Shown: one piece after another, positions 36,194-45,099 of the stretch
Numbering within the stretch: the stretch's first letter is position 1
Layout: every line of letters starts with the position of its first letter
Source of the DNA: Arthrobotrys musiformis
Lineage: Eukaryota > Ascomycota > Orbiliomycetes > Orbiliales > Orbiliaceae
Assembly: GCA_036971715.1 (NCBI GenBank)
Contig: JAVHJL010000012.1
Span: 62,001-126,000, forward strand
Direction: 5' to 3'
Length of the DNA: 64,000 bases
Position numbers and translations under genes: made by a program
The notes under the pieces: model-generated
Database searches by the model: none
What the model was told of the DNA's origin: nothing
What the model saw: the letters and a program-made list of their open reading frames with translations, nothing else

Positions 36194-36202
36194 TATATAA
36201 GG
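36194..36202 (+). promoter_or_regulatory. TATA box
   Basis: TATATAAGG lies about 125 nt upstream of the ATG at 36323. Confidence 0.5.
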
Positions 36203-36322
36203 CCCATCCGACTCTTGTCACATCCAGCTCTGGTCCAAATTTCCTCAACCATCGCACATCAACTTAGAACCACCCGATATCTTATAGTCAAAAATATTTT
36301 ATACTTCATATCTATCGGTCAG

Positions 36323-36760
36323 ATGGATCACAAACGACTTTACGAAATCTGGATCAAGAATTCGCAGTCCCTGCGGCTCATCGCGGAGCAGCAGCAGTTG
36401 ATTTGCGAGATGATCTTCAAGACCATGGCGGAGAAAGAAAACGCAAATCCAAAGACCGGAAATTTTCTGTTCAAATCCCAGCCCCGAAGAAAGTCATATC
36501 GACAGAAGCCCAAAAGCTTCGAGATTTTCGCAGACGACGAATATGAAAGCCCATCCAGTAGCGATAGGAAGGCGCTCAAGACAATTCCCCTTTGTTCCAA
36601 GAGAAAACGGGTTGAAATTGGGTCGGAAACGTCAACAGACTCAAAAACTCTGTCCATTGGAAAGGAGAACCGCTTAGGGTCCCGCCGGACTCGCCGTCGA
36701 TACCGGCGAGTGGACAAAACCACAACACGATCTGTGCTGGTATATTGCCAATGCAATTGA
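36323..36760 (+). CDS. Small basic orphan protein, 145 aa
   Basis: The ATG at 36323 was preferred over the longer frame because a TATA box lies at 36194. The N-terminus is helical and Gln-rich (QSLRLIAEQQQLICEMIFKT). The rest is strongly basic with two candidate nuclear localisation clusters (SKRKRVE and RRTRRRYRR) and Ser-rich linkers. No domain is known. Nuclear location is inferred from composition only. Confidence 0.55.
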   Translation: MDHKRLYEIWIKNSQSLRLIAEQQQLICEMIFKTMAEKENANPKTGNFLFKSQPRRKSYRQKPKSFEIFADDEYESPSSSDRKALKTIPLCSKRKRVEIGSETSTDSKTLSIGKENRLGSRRTRRRYRRVDKTTTRSVLVYCQCN

Positions 36761-37224
36761 CTTGAGAGTATCCTGAGAAGATTTCATGCCCAAGGAAGAT
36801 ATTCAAGCCTTGAATTTATGTCCTCCCACTCACAGCATATGTTGCCTTCGGAACATCATGCAACTATGTTGGAGGTTGGTTCGTAATGCAGAACAACTCT
36901 GCTGCAGGAAGGCCCGTCACCACGATGCAAGACAAGTGGCTGCTGCCAGCGCAGTGGTATATGTAGACAAGGCGCCGAAAGCTTTCGAATGCGGCCGGGT
37001 ATTCCGTCCATCTTTTGCCCTAATCAATTGTTATAGCCGATACAAACCTGTCATTCGAGCACCCAGCCACCTTAAGCAAGCACACACGGCTGCAAAAGAT
37101 ACAAGCGGTCCTGAGTTTCTAGAACACCTTGCAGCTGTGAGCGATACCCCTTTCGCGTTTGCGCTCGCGTTTTCAAAACCCATATCTGCGTTCAAATCAT
37201 AGGGAACCAGCTCAAACAAAGAGG

Positions 37225-37234
37225 TATAAATAAA
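37225..37234 (+). promoter_or_regulatory. TATA box
   Basis: TATAAATAAA lies 96 nt upstream of the ATG at 37321, an ideal spacing for a fungal core promoter. Confidence 0.55.
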
Positions 37235-37320
37235 AGGGCAAATATTCTTGTCGCCAGCTGTAAAGTCTTGCGCTGCATCTTATTCTCTTTTCACTTTAGT
37301 TTAGGAAGTGTTATAGCAAA

Positions 37321-37854
37321 ATGCTCAGTCGAAAACGTAAGGCCGACAGTTGGGGCTCCCAGGGAGTGAAACGGTCTCGAATTCATACTAGCTATAGCTG
37401 CAAAGAAGAGTATTTGGCCAGCAGTACCGGCAGCGAAAACCAACCGACGATGGATCAAAACGCATGGGGCCAACCCGAACCCCCAGGCTCCTTGCCTCTG
37501 GGGTTATGCCTCCTAGAGCCACAAACCAATGGTAAGAAGTCACGCTTCCATTTTGTGAGAATAAGACAACATTGACAATGCGTGAAAATCTTAGACAAAG
37601 AACGGTTTTCCTTACGCAACATCGACGATTGGGCCATGCCTAGCCCTATTGCATACAGGGGAAAACGGGACACCGCCCCGGCATTTTTTGCGGACCTCGG
37701 CCGCATTGGACTTTTGGAACCTTCGGAGTGGGCTCCGGCGAAGGACTATCCGCCTGAGATTACGATAGAGTCCTCCGGTGACGACCTCGTTGTCGAAGCA
37801 ACTTTAAGCGATTGGTTTATACCTTATATGCATATGCTGACATATGTGATATAG
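37321..37854 (+). CDS. Orphan nuclear-type protein, two exons, 156 aa
   Basis: Exons are 37321-37531 and 37595-37854. The 63-nt intron (GTAAGA...branch TTGACAA...CTTAG) is phase 1 and restores an Asp codon. The N-terminus carries a bipartite-type basic signal (SRKRKAD and VKRSRIH). The second exon is compact and acidic/hydrophobic (FADLGRIGLLEPSEWAPAKD, ITIESSGDDLVVEATLSDWF). The TATA box is 96 nt upstream. No family is recognised. Confidence 0.65.
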
Positions 37855-38101
37855 CGTGTGGTACATACCAGACGCACGAACGGCTTAGCCTCGCAGCTCC
37901 TGACCCCGCTCGAGCCTTGCGTCTGCATTCTTCCCGGCTTTGCTTTTTCACTTTGTGGAATCTCGAAGAACATCCACGTTTCTTTTTATAGTCATTTTGG
38001 TTTCGTTCTTGTTTTAGTCTTGGTTTTGTTATTCTAGCTTGGATTTCTCTCTAACAAAATTTCTTCGATATACACGTGGGTCCCCAGAAAAAATACCCTA
38101 G

Positions 38102-40305
38102 CTATAGCCGCTTTATTCCCTTTTTGACACCAGATTTTCGGACTCTAGAAGCTGGTCTATTGCCAGAAGCCACACCTGTTTTTTTCGTTTTGCGATTATG
38201 TTCCGCTCTCCATTCGATAAACGCGGTTATGGAATTAGCTTCGCATACTGCTATCTGAAAGCTAGCACTCTCAGTTTTTGTTTTCATAATTCCTTCTCCA
38301 GTTTGTGGATCCGTAGGCCGGGAGGCTAGGATGTTTTGTAAATAGAATTGATCTGGTATTGATGCCTCTGATTGACGTAACGTAGATATGAGGCTGGGTG
38401 TAGATATTGCCTGCATTGCTTCTAGATCGACCGGAGGCCGTACAGCAGTCTCAGTAGATACCACTTGCGTCGCTTGCCTAGTGTCTGGAAACCGTGTTAT
38501 GGTCTCAGTAGATGATACTTGTGTCGCTTCTATGATGGCTGGAAACCGTGCGATAGTCTCAGTAGATACTAGTTGCGTCGCTTCCCTAGTGGCTGGGAAC
38601 CGCGCGATAGTCTCAGTTGATATCGTTACTATCTGCGTCGATTGCATCAAGGTTGAAGAACATTCTGTCGCGGGGCACAAGAAGCTGTGGCGTTGGCCAA
38701 AATTATAGGCTCGGGTCATTGGGTCGACATCATAAGTTCTGGTCTCTATTTGGATCGTCGTGGTAACAACCTCATATGTGGTTTCTAGTTCCGGCGGTTC
38801 GTGGCAGTTTGGTCCTTGGAGAGACAACGTCTGAGATGTAGAAGATAAATGGGTCTCAGCACTATATATATAGCTTGGAGCCGTAGGCTCTTGACAAATC
38901 CTGCAACAGTCAGCAGCGGTGATTCTATCTTCTGGCGCTATCCTGATAGTTTTAGATATCAAGAGGGAGACAACATCTCGTCCGGCAGCGTAGGCCAATG
39001 CTTTCTTTGCCAAATCTTGGTGATGTCGTCCCCACACATAGTTTCTGCAAGATTTGGGAGCCTTTTCGTAGCATTCGAGCAGAACAAGGCCAAAAGACCA
39101 CATATCGGTTGGTTTGACATAGTATTCGTCTGTGTGAATCTGTGGGTCTGGGGCTCGCTTCAACCGTATTTCGGGCGCAGCGTAGCTGAGCGTCCCAACT
39201 TTCAGGGTTGTGGTGCTGGTTTTGATGGCGGAACCCAAGTCGCATATCTTTAATTGCAAAGGATCAAGGCAGAAAACAAGTATGTTCGCTGACTTGATGT
39301 CCCCATGGGCTATTTGTAAGTCATGAAGATAGTTCAGGCCGCCTGATAGCTGAATTGCTAAAGTTTGTTTCTGTCCGCAATCCCAAGCGGTGCAATCGAA
39401 ATCAGAAAGAGAGCCCTTAGCACAAGGCATCAAGGCAAAGGTGTTTAACCTTTCTTCGCGGATCTCGCTCGCACTTATGATATTTTCCTAGGTCGAATTA
39501 GCGCCTCCATAGGAAGAAAGAAAGAAAGAAAGCGGTGATCTTTTTCCCTTACATGATGTAATTCTTTTAGAAGTTGAAGCTCTTGACTGAAGTCGTAGTT
39601 TTTGCGAAATATCTTCGCTATGTACTTATCTCCGGTTGACATTCGCGTGACGACGGAGACATGATACTTTGAGCATCTAGGCTGATGTATCGTTCTTCCG
39701 ATGGCGAATTCCGGTAGTAAGTCTTCCGCAATATGAAGGGCGCCTGGGATTATTGGTGATGCAGTCCCAGTAAACCCCGTCCCAAGCTCCTTCACGAGAG
39801 CCCTCTGGTACTCTTTATCGCTCTCCCCCGATTGCGGACTAGATATGTACAAACAAAATGGTCCAACAGTAATACAGGCCTTCTGATTCAGAGCTATCGT
39901 TTGGTGGTGTAGCTTGATGGGGTTGATTTCATTGGAGTTTGGAGAGTAGAATGAGCCATGCGCCGAGCAATCGGTAAGGAGAAGAACGCCCGAGTCGTGA
40001 TTGAAGCCGATAATAAAATGTTTCTCGCTGATGCGCGGAGCCTTGTTCAGAATGACGTCGGCGATAGTAGGATCGGTACCGAACACCCAGCCTTCTTTTA
40101 TGTCCCGAGGCGGGTTTTTTAAAGACAGAACGATGGCTCTCTGCCGTCGGTCGGATTGATTCCCGGAAATATTTGGAACTAACTTTGCTTGAGATTTATT
40201 GGCGGGAAAGAGGGTTGATAGTCGCCTGCGCCCCGGATAGATGTACAAAACCTCAGCACCACCAACGTCGTCTTGTTTTTCGAGATTAGAATCTATGTGG
40301 CCCAT
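38102..40305 (-). CDS. FHA domain-Ser/Thr protein kinase, two exons, 712 aa
   Basis: Exon 1 is 40305-39553 and exon 2 is 39487-38102. The 65-nt intron contains a CTTT run and is phase 0. Residues about 72-155 form an FHA domain (GWVFGTDPTIADVILNK, RISEKHF with the usual Ser and His). The kinase domain spans about 198-440: ATP Lys in YIAKIF (K231), HGDIKSANIL (312-321; HGD where HRD is usual), DLG (334-336, usually DFG), AAPEIR and a WSFGLVLLE helix. Residues about 538-611 hold four 18-residue repeats (TETIARFPATREATQLVS type). The C-terminus is basic. FHA kinases such as Rad53/Dun1 act in DNA-damage signalling; the role of this divergent member is unknown. Catalytic Lys and Asp are kept, so activity is plausible. 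Confidence 0.85.
38409..38630 (-). repeat. 54-bp coding tandem repeat in the kinase gene
   Basis: Four units of 54 bp encode an 18-residue Thr/Glu/Gln-rich motif; the last unit is more diverged. It is visible both in DNA and in protein. Confidence 0.8.
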
Positions 40306-40309
40306 CTTG

Positions 40310-40800
40310 ACTTTTTGCTAAAAGCCAAAGTGTATGGAGAGTAATTGGGGTTGAGCATGAAGATGCAGGTAAAATATCAGTAAAACATCGGTAATAATAT
40401 ATTAGTAGCAAGAATGAACCAAGCTAAGGGGTTATCGTAGAGAAAGTAGTAAGACCCAGCCGCGCGTGAAACCCAAACAAAGCGTCGCATTGGCTGTAGC
40501 GCAATTCCGAAGCACCCATTCATATTGGGGATCGGTCACAAGGTTGCGAATGAGATACATGTACATGTCCGTGTATGTACATGTACCTAGTCTGATCAGG
40601 TGCCACAGGCAAGCTATTCGTGTTGTTGTGTTGTTGTGTTGGAGGGCAAACAAGCCAAGACCAACTAGCTCAAGAGTCATCGACAACCAGCCACCTGAAA
40701 ACATCTCCCCAAATATCCCACTTGATCTCGCGAATCCCAAGCTGCGCGTAACTAAGTATCCTTCACTGCACCAAGTCTTCTACCTTTACAACCTCCCCCC
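40310..40800. other. Divergent promoter region
   Basis: It lies between the kinase gene and the plus-strand small basic gene. A TACATGTACATG...TGTACATGTA palindromic stretch at about 40556-40587 could be a hairpin or protein site; no function is assigned. Confidence 0.3.
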
Positions 40801-40807
40801 AGCCAAT

Positions 40808-41095
40808 ATGGATACCGGGCCGCGAACGCCAGAAAGCGATACAAATTATGATGCAATAGGGTTAGAAATGACTCGGAAAGCTATCGAAGATCTACAAAAG
40901 AGGGAAGCTCGGGCGCGGGCAGCTTTGCGAAATAAAGAATCATATAACCTCCGACAATCTACAATCAATCAAAGACTCGAATGCGGATTAAAACGATACG
41001 ATCTCAGGCCCAGAAAACAGAAGATTGAAAAACCGAAAACTCGAAACCCGAAAACTCGAAAACCGAAAACTCGAAAACCGAAAACTCGACGATGA
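40808..41095 (+). CDS. Small basic protein with KPKTR repeats, 95 aa
   Basis: The ATG at 40808 (CCAATATGGAT context) opens 95 codons; the frame is open further up, but that part overlaps the promoter. Residues 20-60 form a charged helix (MTRKAIEDLQKREARARAAL). The C-terminal 25 residues are a tandem repeat of K-P-K-T-R (four copies), encoded by a 14-bp unit of the AAACCGAAAACTCG type at 41029-41090. Such tails resemble DNA-binding basic tails (linker histone or AT-hook-like), but no AT-hook core GRP is present. Function unknown. Confidence 0.5.
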   Translation: MDTGPRTPESDTNYDAIGLEMTRKAIEDLQKREARARAALRNKESYNLRQSTINQRLECGLKRYDLRPRKQKIEKPKTRNPKTRKPKTRKPKTRR

Positions 41096-41099
41096 ATTC

Positions 41100-41540
41100 C
41101 GAAAATCTCCTTTTTGCGGTCGGCGATTCGCGGGATAGTACCAACTCCTTTCGCTCCCCCACCTAGAAGGTACTTTACTCCTATTGTTTATGTTAGTACA
41201 TAGACTAAATATTTGGGCAGGAATTAGAATTATTTGACGAGCATTACGACATGCGATCCACACTAATCGGAACGAAGGAATCTACCTATTCCGATTACAT
41301 TTGCAACGAAAGTGTCCCAATTATAGCGAAAGTACACGAAGGCTGAGGTAGAACCGTTACCTGAGATGTGGGCGACATTAGGCGAGACACGTTGGTAGTC
41401 TCGGAGTGCTTGCAAATTTCGGTACCCGACCGTCTAGGAATTCTATCGGCACTTCCGTACTTCAGTAGAAGGGGTAGTCTAATGGAGAAAGATTCCGATG
41501 TAGGTGTTTACGGTTGATCAATAGGGTTCAGAACTAGAAA
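41100..41540. other. Intergenic
   Basis: No supported gene. Confidence 0.35.
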
Positions 41541-41542
41541 AT

Positions 41543-41953
41543 TCAGCTGACTATCTCGTTACAGCACCCCGTGCTCGTCTGAGTGAACTTAGACTTACGA
41601 TCTCTTATGCCGAAGCTACGGCGTTCGTTCCTCTTCGCGGCGTCCTGCCCAGCGACGCCCTTCCCTGAGTCCGCGCCAGCTGTTGATCGCCTTCTTCTCC
41701 ATTTATCCCGAATTTGATGAACAATCCAGAAAAATAACCACTTATCCTCTTCAGTCGATTTCATCATAGCTTCTAGAACCTGATAAAAACCTTCTCCTAA
41801 TTCACATCCGCACTTGCTTGTGTGCAGTGTGCGTGCATGTGTCGATTGCAGAGACGCAAGAATTCGAAGAGCTCGATGTTCTCGTTGAAGTTTCGCTGAG
41901 GCAAATGGAGCCGGGCGCACCGCGAGACCAGCCGGGTACAATATGCAACACAA
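41543..41953 (-). CDS. Member of the local WL-core family (partial or spliced)
   Basis: The shared block reads GFYQVLEAMMKSTEEDKWLF followed directly by FWIVHQI. It is followed by a basic tail (RDKWRRRRSTAG, RNERRSFGIRDRKSK). The block aligns with the gene at 52438-52878. Upstream, an overlapping frame (about 42015-41797) gives NENIELFEFLRLCNRH, which fits the helix preceding the core in the 28.2-kb member. A splice ending at the GAATTAG near 41800 would join them, although no good donor was found. The N-terminus is therefore unsure. Unknown function. Confidence 0.4.
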   Translation of the reverse strand: MCCILYPAGLAVRPAPFASAKLQREHRALRILASLQSTHARTLHTSKCGCELGEGFYQVLEAMMKSTEEDKWLFFWIVHQIRDKWRRRRSTAGADSGKGVAGQDAAKRNERRSFGIRDRKSKFTQTSTGCCNEIVS

Positions 41954-42019
41954 CGCATTCTAGTCTCAAAGCTATCCCCGGGACCCTCGGGCGGGAATAC
42001 CACGGGATAGGACAAAAGG

Positions 42020-42590
42020 AGTCCTTAGTATGGTCGGCTCGGCATCAACAATACTTCGGATCCGGGCCGCAAGAAATATCGATATAGAATTGACAATCAT
42101 CCCCAAAATTACCCAGCAAGTTCAACACCATCAGATTCAATTGCGCAACCGGGGATCGGTTGCAACTGAAAGATATCATCCGAATTACGCATTTGTTCAT
42201 TGAAAAAGCTCAATTAACACCAATTTCGCTTCTCGTACGAGCGAGCGCCAGCTCACCTGGCATAATTTAATCCTTTTGCCTTGTAATGCATGCTGCAGTT
42301 GGTTCTGGTCCGCAGCGGCAACGTTGCAACGGCTGACATGTCCCAAGTAGCCTTATATCCAGACATCAGAAAGGCGGATGGCCCCCTAACGCTATATATC
42401 GAAGGCTTTGAGACCTTTGCCCCATAGTTTATACTTGATATTATCCTCAGAGCCCAACCCAATCCCGTACGAAGACTGTACAAAGAGTGACTGAACTTTG
42501 CTTGGTCTAACCTCAATCTATTTCCTCATTTTCTAATCGCCTCGCTCAATCCCTTTCCTCATTTTCAACCCCTCACCCAATCTCCCTGAA
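42020..42590. other. Intergenic with pyrimidine-rich leader
   Basis: A CTATATATCG element at about 42391-42400 and a C/T-rich leader (42510-42590; repeated TTTCCTCATTTTC) precede the gene at 42595. The layout matches the upstream region of 49740. Confidence 0.4.
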
Positions 42591-42594
42591 TATA

Positions 42595-43098
42595 ATGCCC
42601 ATACCATTTGTAGCAGGTGGGAATGAAGTGAGTGGATCGCACGGGGATACCATCGATCAAATCGAGACCCCAAACGAGTCCGAAACCGAGCGCGCGCCAA
42701 GCAACAATGATCGCCTCTGCATTATCGAAACCAACTGCAATAGCATCCTCCGTTCGATCGAGGAACGAGAGCAAGATATGGAGGATTTCATCGAGCGTAA
42801 AGCCACGAAGATACTGGATTCCATTGAGCGTAAAACCTCGAAAATACTGGAGTCCATCGAGAGTAGCCGTCAAAGGCAAGAGCTATGTATGCAACATCAC
42901 GGCCAAAGGCAGCATGACTCCATGGGCCGTTTGCAGCAGTGGTTGGGCGAAAAATTCCTGATTCATTTCTTCTTGTCCGTAGTTTCTATGGGTATTCTTT
43001 TTTTAATAGCGCATTTTTGGATAGACGCAGAGTTGGACGGATTAAGGCAATGGAACCTCAAAAGGAGACGCTACGTCATGGAACCATTGCCGTTTTGA
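42595..43098 (+). CDS. Coiled-coil protein with C-terminal membrane anchor, 167 aa
   Basis: The ATG at 42595 follows a pyrimidine-rich leader. Residues 1-40 are polar and acidic. Residues 45-95 form a coil with an 11-residue internal repeat (ATKILDSIERK / TSKILESIES). A single hydrophobic helix lies at about 121-143 (FLIHFFLSVVSMGILFLIAH), with a basic end (LKRRRYVMEP). It is probably a paralogue of the 115-aa protein at 49740-50087 (similar start MP-x2-F, repeated -KILxSI- helix, membrane segment, same leader type). Cellular role unknown. Confidence 0.6.
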   Translation: MPIPFVAGGNEVSGSHGDTIDQIETPNESETERAPSNNDRLCIIETNCNSILRSIEEREQDMEDFIERKATKILDSIERKTSKILESIESSRQRQELCMQHHGQRQHDSMGRLQQWLGEKFLIHFFLSVVSMGILFLIAHFWIDAELDGLRQWNLKRRRYVMEPLPF

Positions 43099-43439
43099 AG
43101 GTTCACAGGCGCAGTGACTTTTATTTCTTATATAGTTGATCAATTGAATTTACGTATTTCTCATCCATCGAAGATAAAGTATTCGAGAATTCGAAAAGAT
43201 AGTACACTCTCCCCGATACCAAACCCATAGAACCAAAGAGCCCCAATTCAAGCAGCTAGAATACAAACACGGCGAAAAGTTCTGCGTCGTGAAATTGTTC
43301 CCGAGAGTACCTCTAAAGAGTAACGAAGTTACAATAAGAAATTTCGGAAGGTGGGGTTAAGAGGTGCGGGCCGGCCTTCCAACCTCAACCCAGTATGGAC
43401 TGCTTGATCCGTGAGAAGAAGTCCATCACGATCGATGGT

Positions 43440-43615
43440 TTCCGAGGTGGTGGTAACCTTGACGGGGAGTGGTGTGGCTTTGGAACGGGTGGCGTGGGGC
43501 TTCGAGCGAGTGGCGTGGGGCTGAGGGTGATTGGCGGCGGGCTTGGTGTGGTTGGCGTGGAGCTTATGGTGATTGGCGTGGGGCTTGGCGTGAGTGGCCT
43601 AGGGCCTTCGTGGAG
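43440..43615. repeat. G-rich minisatellite
   Basis: About six imperfect 20-30 bp units centred on GGCGTGGGGCTT. On the minus strand they encode a His/Ala/Lys/Pro-rich repeat (HATRSKPHATRSKATP...) in a frame open to about 43346, so a broken His-rich fungal gene could underlie it. G-quadruplex potential is evident. Confidence 0.65.
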
Positions 43616-43653
43616 GTGAGTAAACGGTGATCGAATCGTATATCACCGAGCGC

Positions 43654-43677
43654 TTTTTTTTTTTTTTTTTTTTTTTT
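43654..43677. repeat. Poly-T run (24)
   Basis: An uninterrupted run of 24 T. It gives the poly-Lys and poly-Phe shadow ORFs around it. Confidence 0.95.
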
Positions 43678-44466
43678 GGCGGTGTGGCTTGTGGTTTCAC
43701 GGTGGCGGGTATGGGGCTAGATTTGCATGCGCGGTCCAGTTGGAGGCGCCTGTATGGGCCTTGGAAAGCCTTAGCTTCACGACGCAGAAAAACTCGTGTG
43801 GCCATGGATGCGACCTTAGTTGGGGCAGAACGGGGCTTTCTCTCCGTAACGGTGCAGGTACGTGTACGAGACGAGCTAGGTATTATGGCTTGCTGCTTTT
43901 TCCGCGCCATCAAAAATAAAGCGATGCTGAAATAGCGAGATAGAATGGATATGATTTCTTGAGGACGGAAGACTATGTTGCTACTGCTATGGGGGATATA
44001 AGCAAGGAGGTCCCTATTAAGCTTATATAGATCCTCATTCACCAGTAATTTCTTTATTAGTGCGAACTTAAGTCTAGGGCGCTTGCAATGAGCTAGCTCA
44101 TTGCTTTGCGGACTTATGATCGGAGCGAATAGCTCCCCTTCGTTCAAAAACGCATGCCGTGTGTAATCCATTTTCTACTAACGGACGTCGTGCAAGCTCC
44201 ATTTCATCTCAGCCGGGACGTTTAGCAACGGCCGGAATATGTAATCTCTCCTTGTTCTGCCAAGCAAAAATACTGCTATCGCTCAGGACCCACCACCCCC
44301 TCCATCATAGCATGAGCTATTGGCACACACCGGATCGAAATTACAACATTCGCTGCCGCTTCAAAAGAGAATTTGGTTTATGATATAAATGCAATAATGT
44401 TCTGTTGATAGATAATACAAAATATATTTGAGTTCGCCCCGCTGGCCAGGCAAAGTTCATATATGA

Positions 44467-44832
44467 TCATAGACTACAGTTACAGGTGGGACAATGAAAG
44501 CCCAAGTATTTCGGACCTTCATTGTCATTCCAGGGGTTCCCGTGAGATGATTGAGCTCGAGTAGAATGAGCACTTGGAGTCTCTCGCTTTGGTGGTGGTG
44601 CCGGGCTTTGTGAAGGCGGCGCCGATGAGGGAATCTGGCTATTGTGCCTTACGTGTGGTTGTTGTAGCGTGGCTGATTTTGATACTTGAGGCAGATCTAC
44701 CAATCTTTGGCTTGGATAAAGTGCTGTCGTTATAGCTAGGGGACTGTTGTCATCCATCTTCCAAGCCCTAGCAGACTCATATGACCACTGCGAGAATTCG
44801 TTCTCGCTTAATCCTTCTTCGATCGGGTTTCT
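44467..44832 (-). CDS. Pro/Ser-rich orphan, 3' exon
   Basis: A frame open from an acceptor CATAG at 44833-44837 (branch CTAATAAC) to the stop at 44467 gives 121 residues. It starts NPIEEGLSENEFSQWSYESA. After the inner ATG (44757) it is Pro/Ser-rich (SSAPPSQSPAPPPKRETPSA) and ends in a short Cys motif (FHCPTCNCSL). A donor at GAG|GTAATC (about 44890) would give a 58-nt intron, but the phase with the upstream frame does not match, so the 5' part is open. No family recognised. Confidence 0.4.
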   Translation of the reverse strand, partial: RNPIEEGLSENEFSQWSYESARAWKMDDNSPLAITTALYPSQRLVDLPQVSKSATLQQPHVRHNSQIPSSAPPSQSPAPPPKRETPSAHSTRAQSSHGNPWNDNEGPKYLGFHCPTCNCSL

Positions 44833-45099
44833 CTATGAATCTCCAGTTATTAGTAGTTTCCCAGGCTTTCCATCAAGGCAGGAGGATTACCTCGAAGAAA
44901 ATGGTGGGTAAAGGTCGCGGCCCCATAGCCATGGTGACTACTCGGTACTGTAGAGGCAGTCGGCAGGTACTGGAATAAACCCTGTAACTTCAAAAGCCTC
45001 TTGGTTGGGCGGGGTTGTGAGACATCGGTACCAACAGCAGTAGCGTCATGACGCTCCTTGCAGCTGGGGTCTGCCTGTTGCGACAAATACATTGAGAAC

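Noticed and set aside
43599..44171. 190-residue minus-strand ORF with poly-Lys
   Set aside because: It depends on the 24-T run and lacks domains; it is possibly linked to the His-rich fragment but not supportable as a gene.
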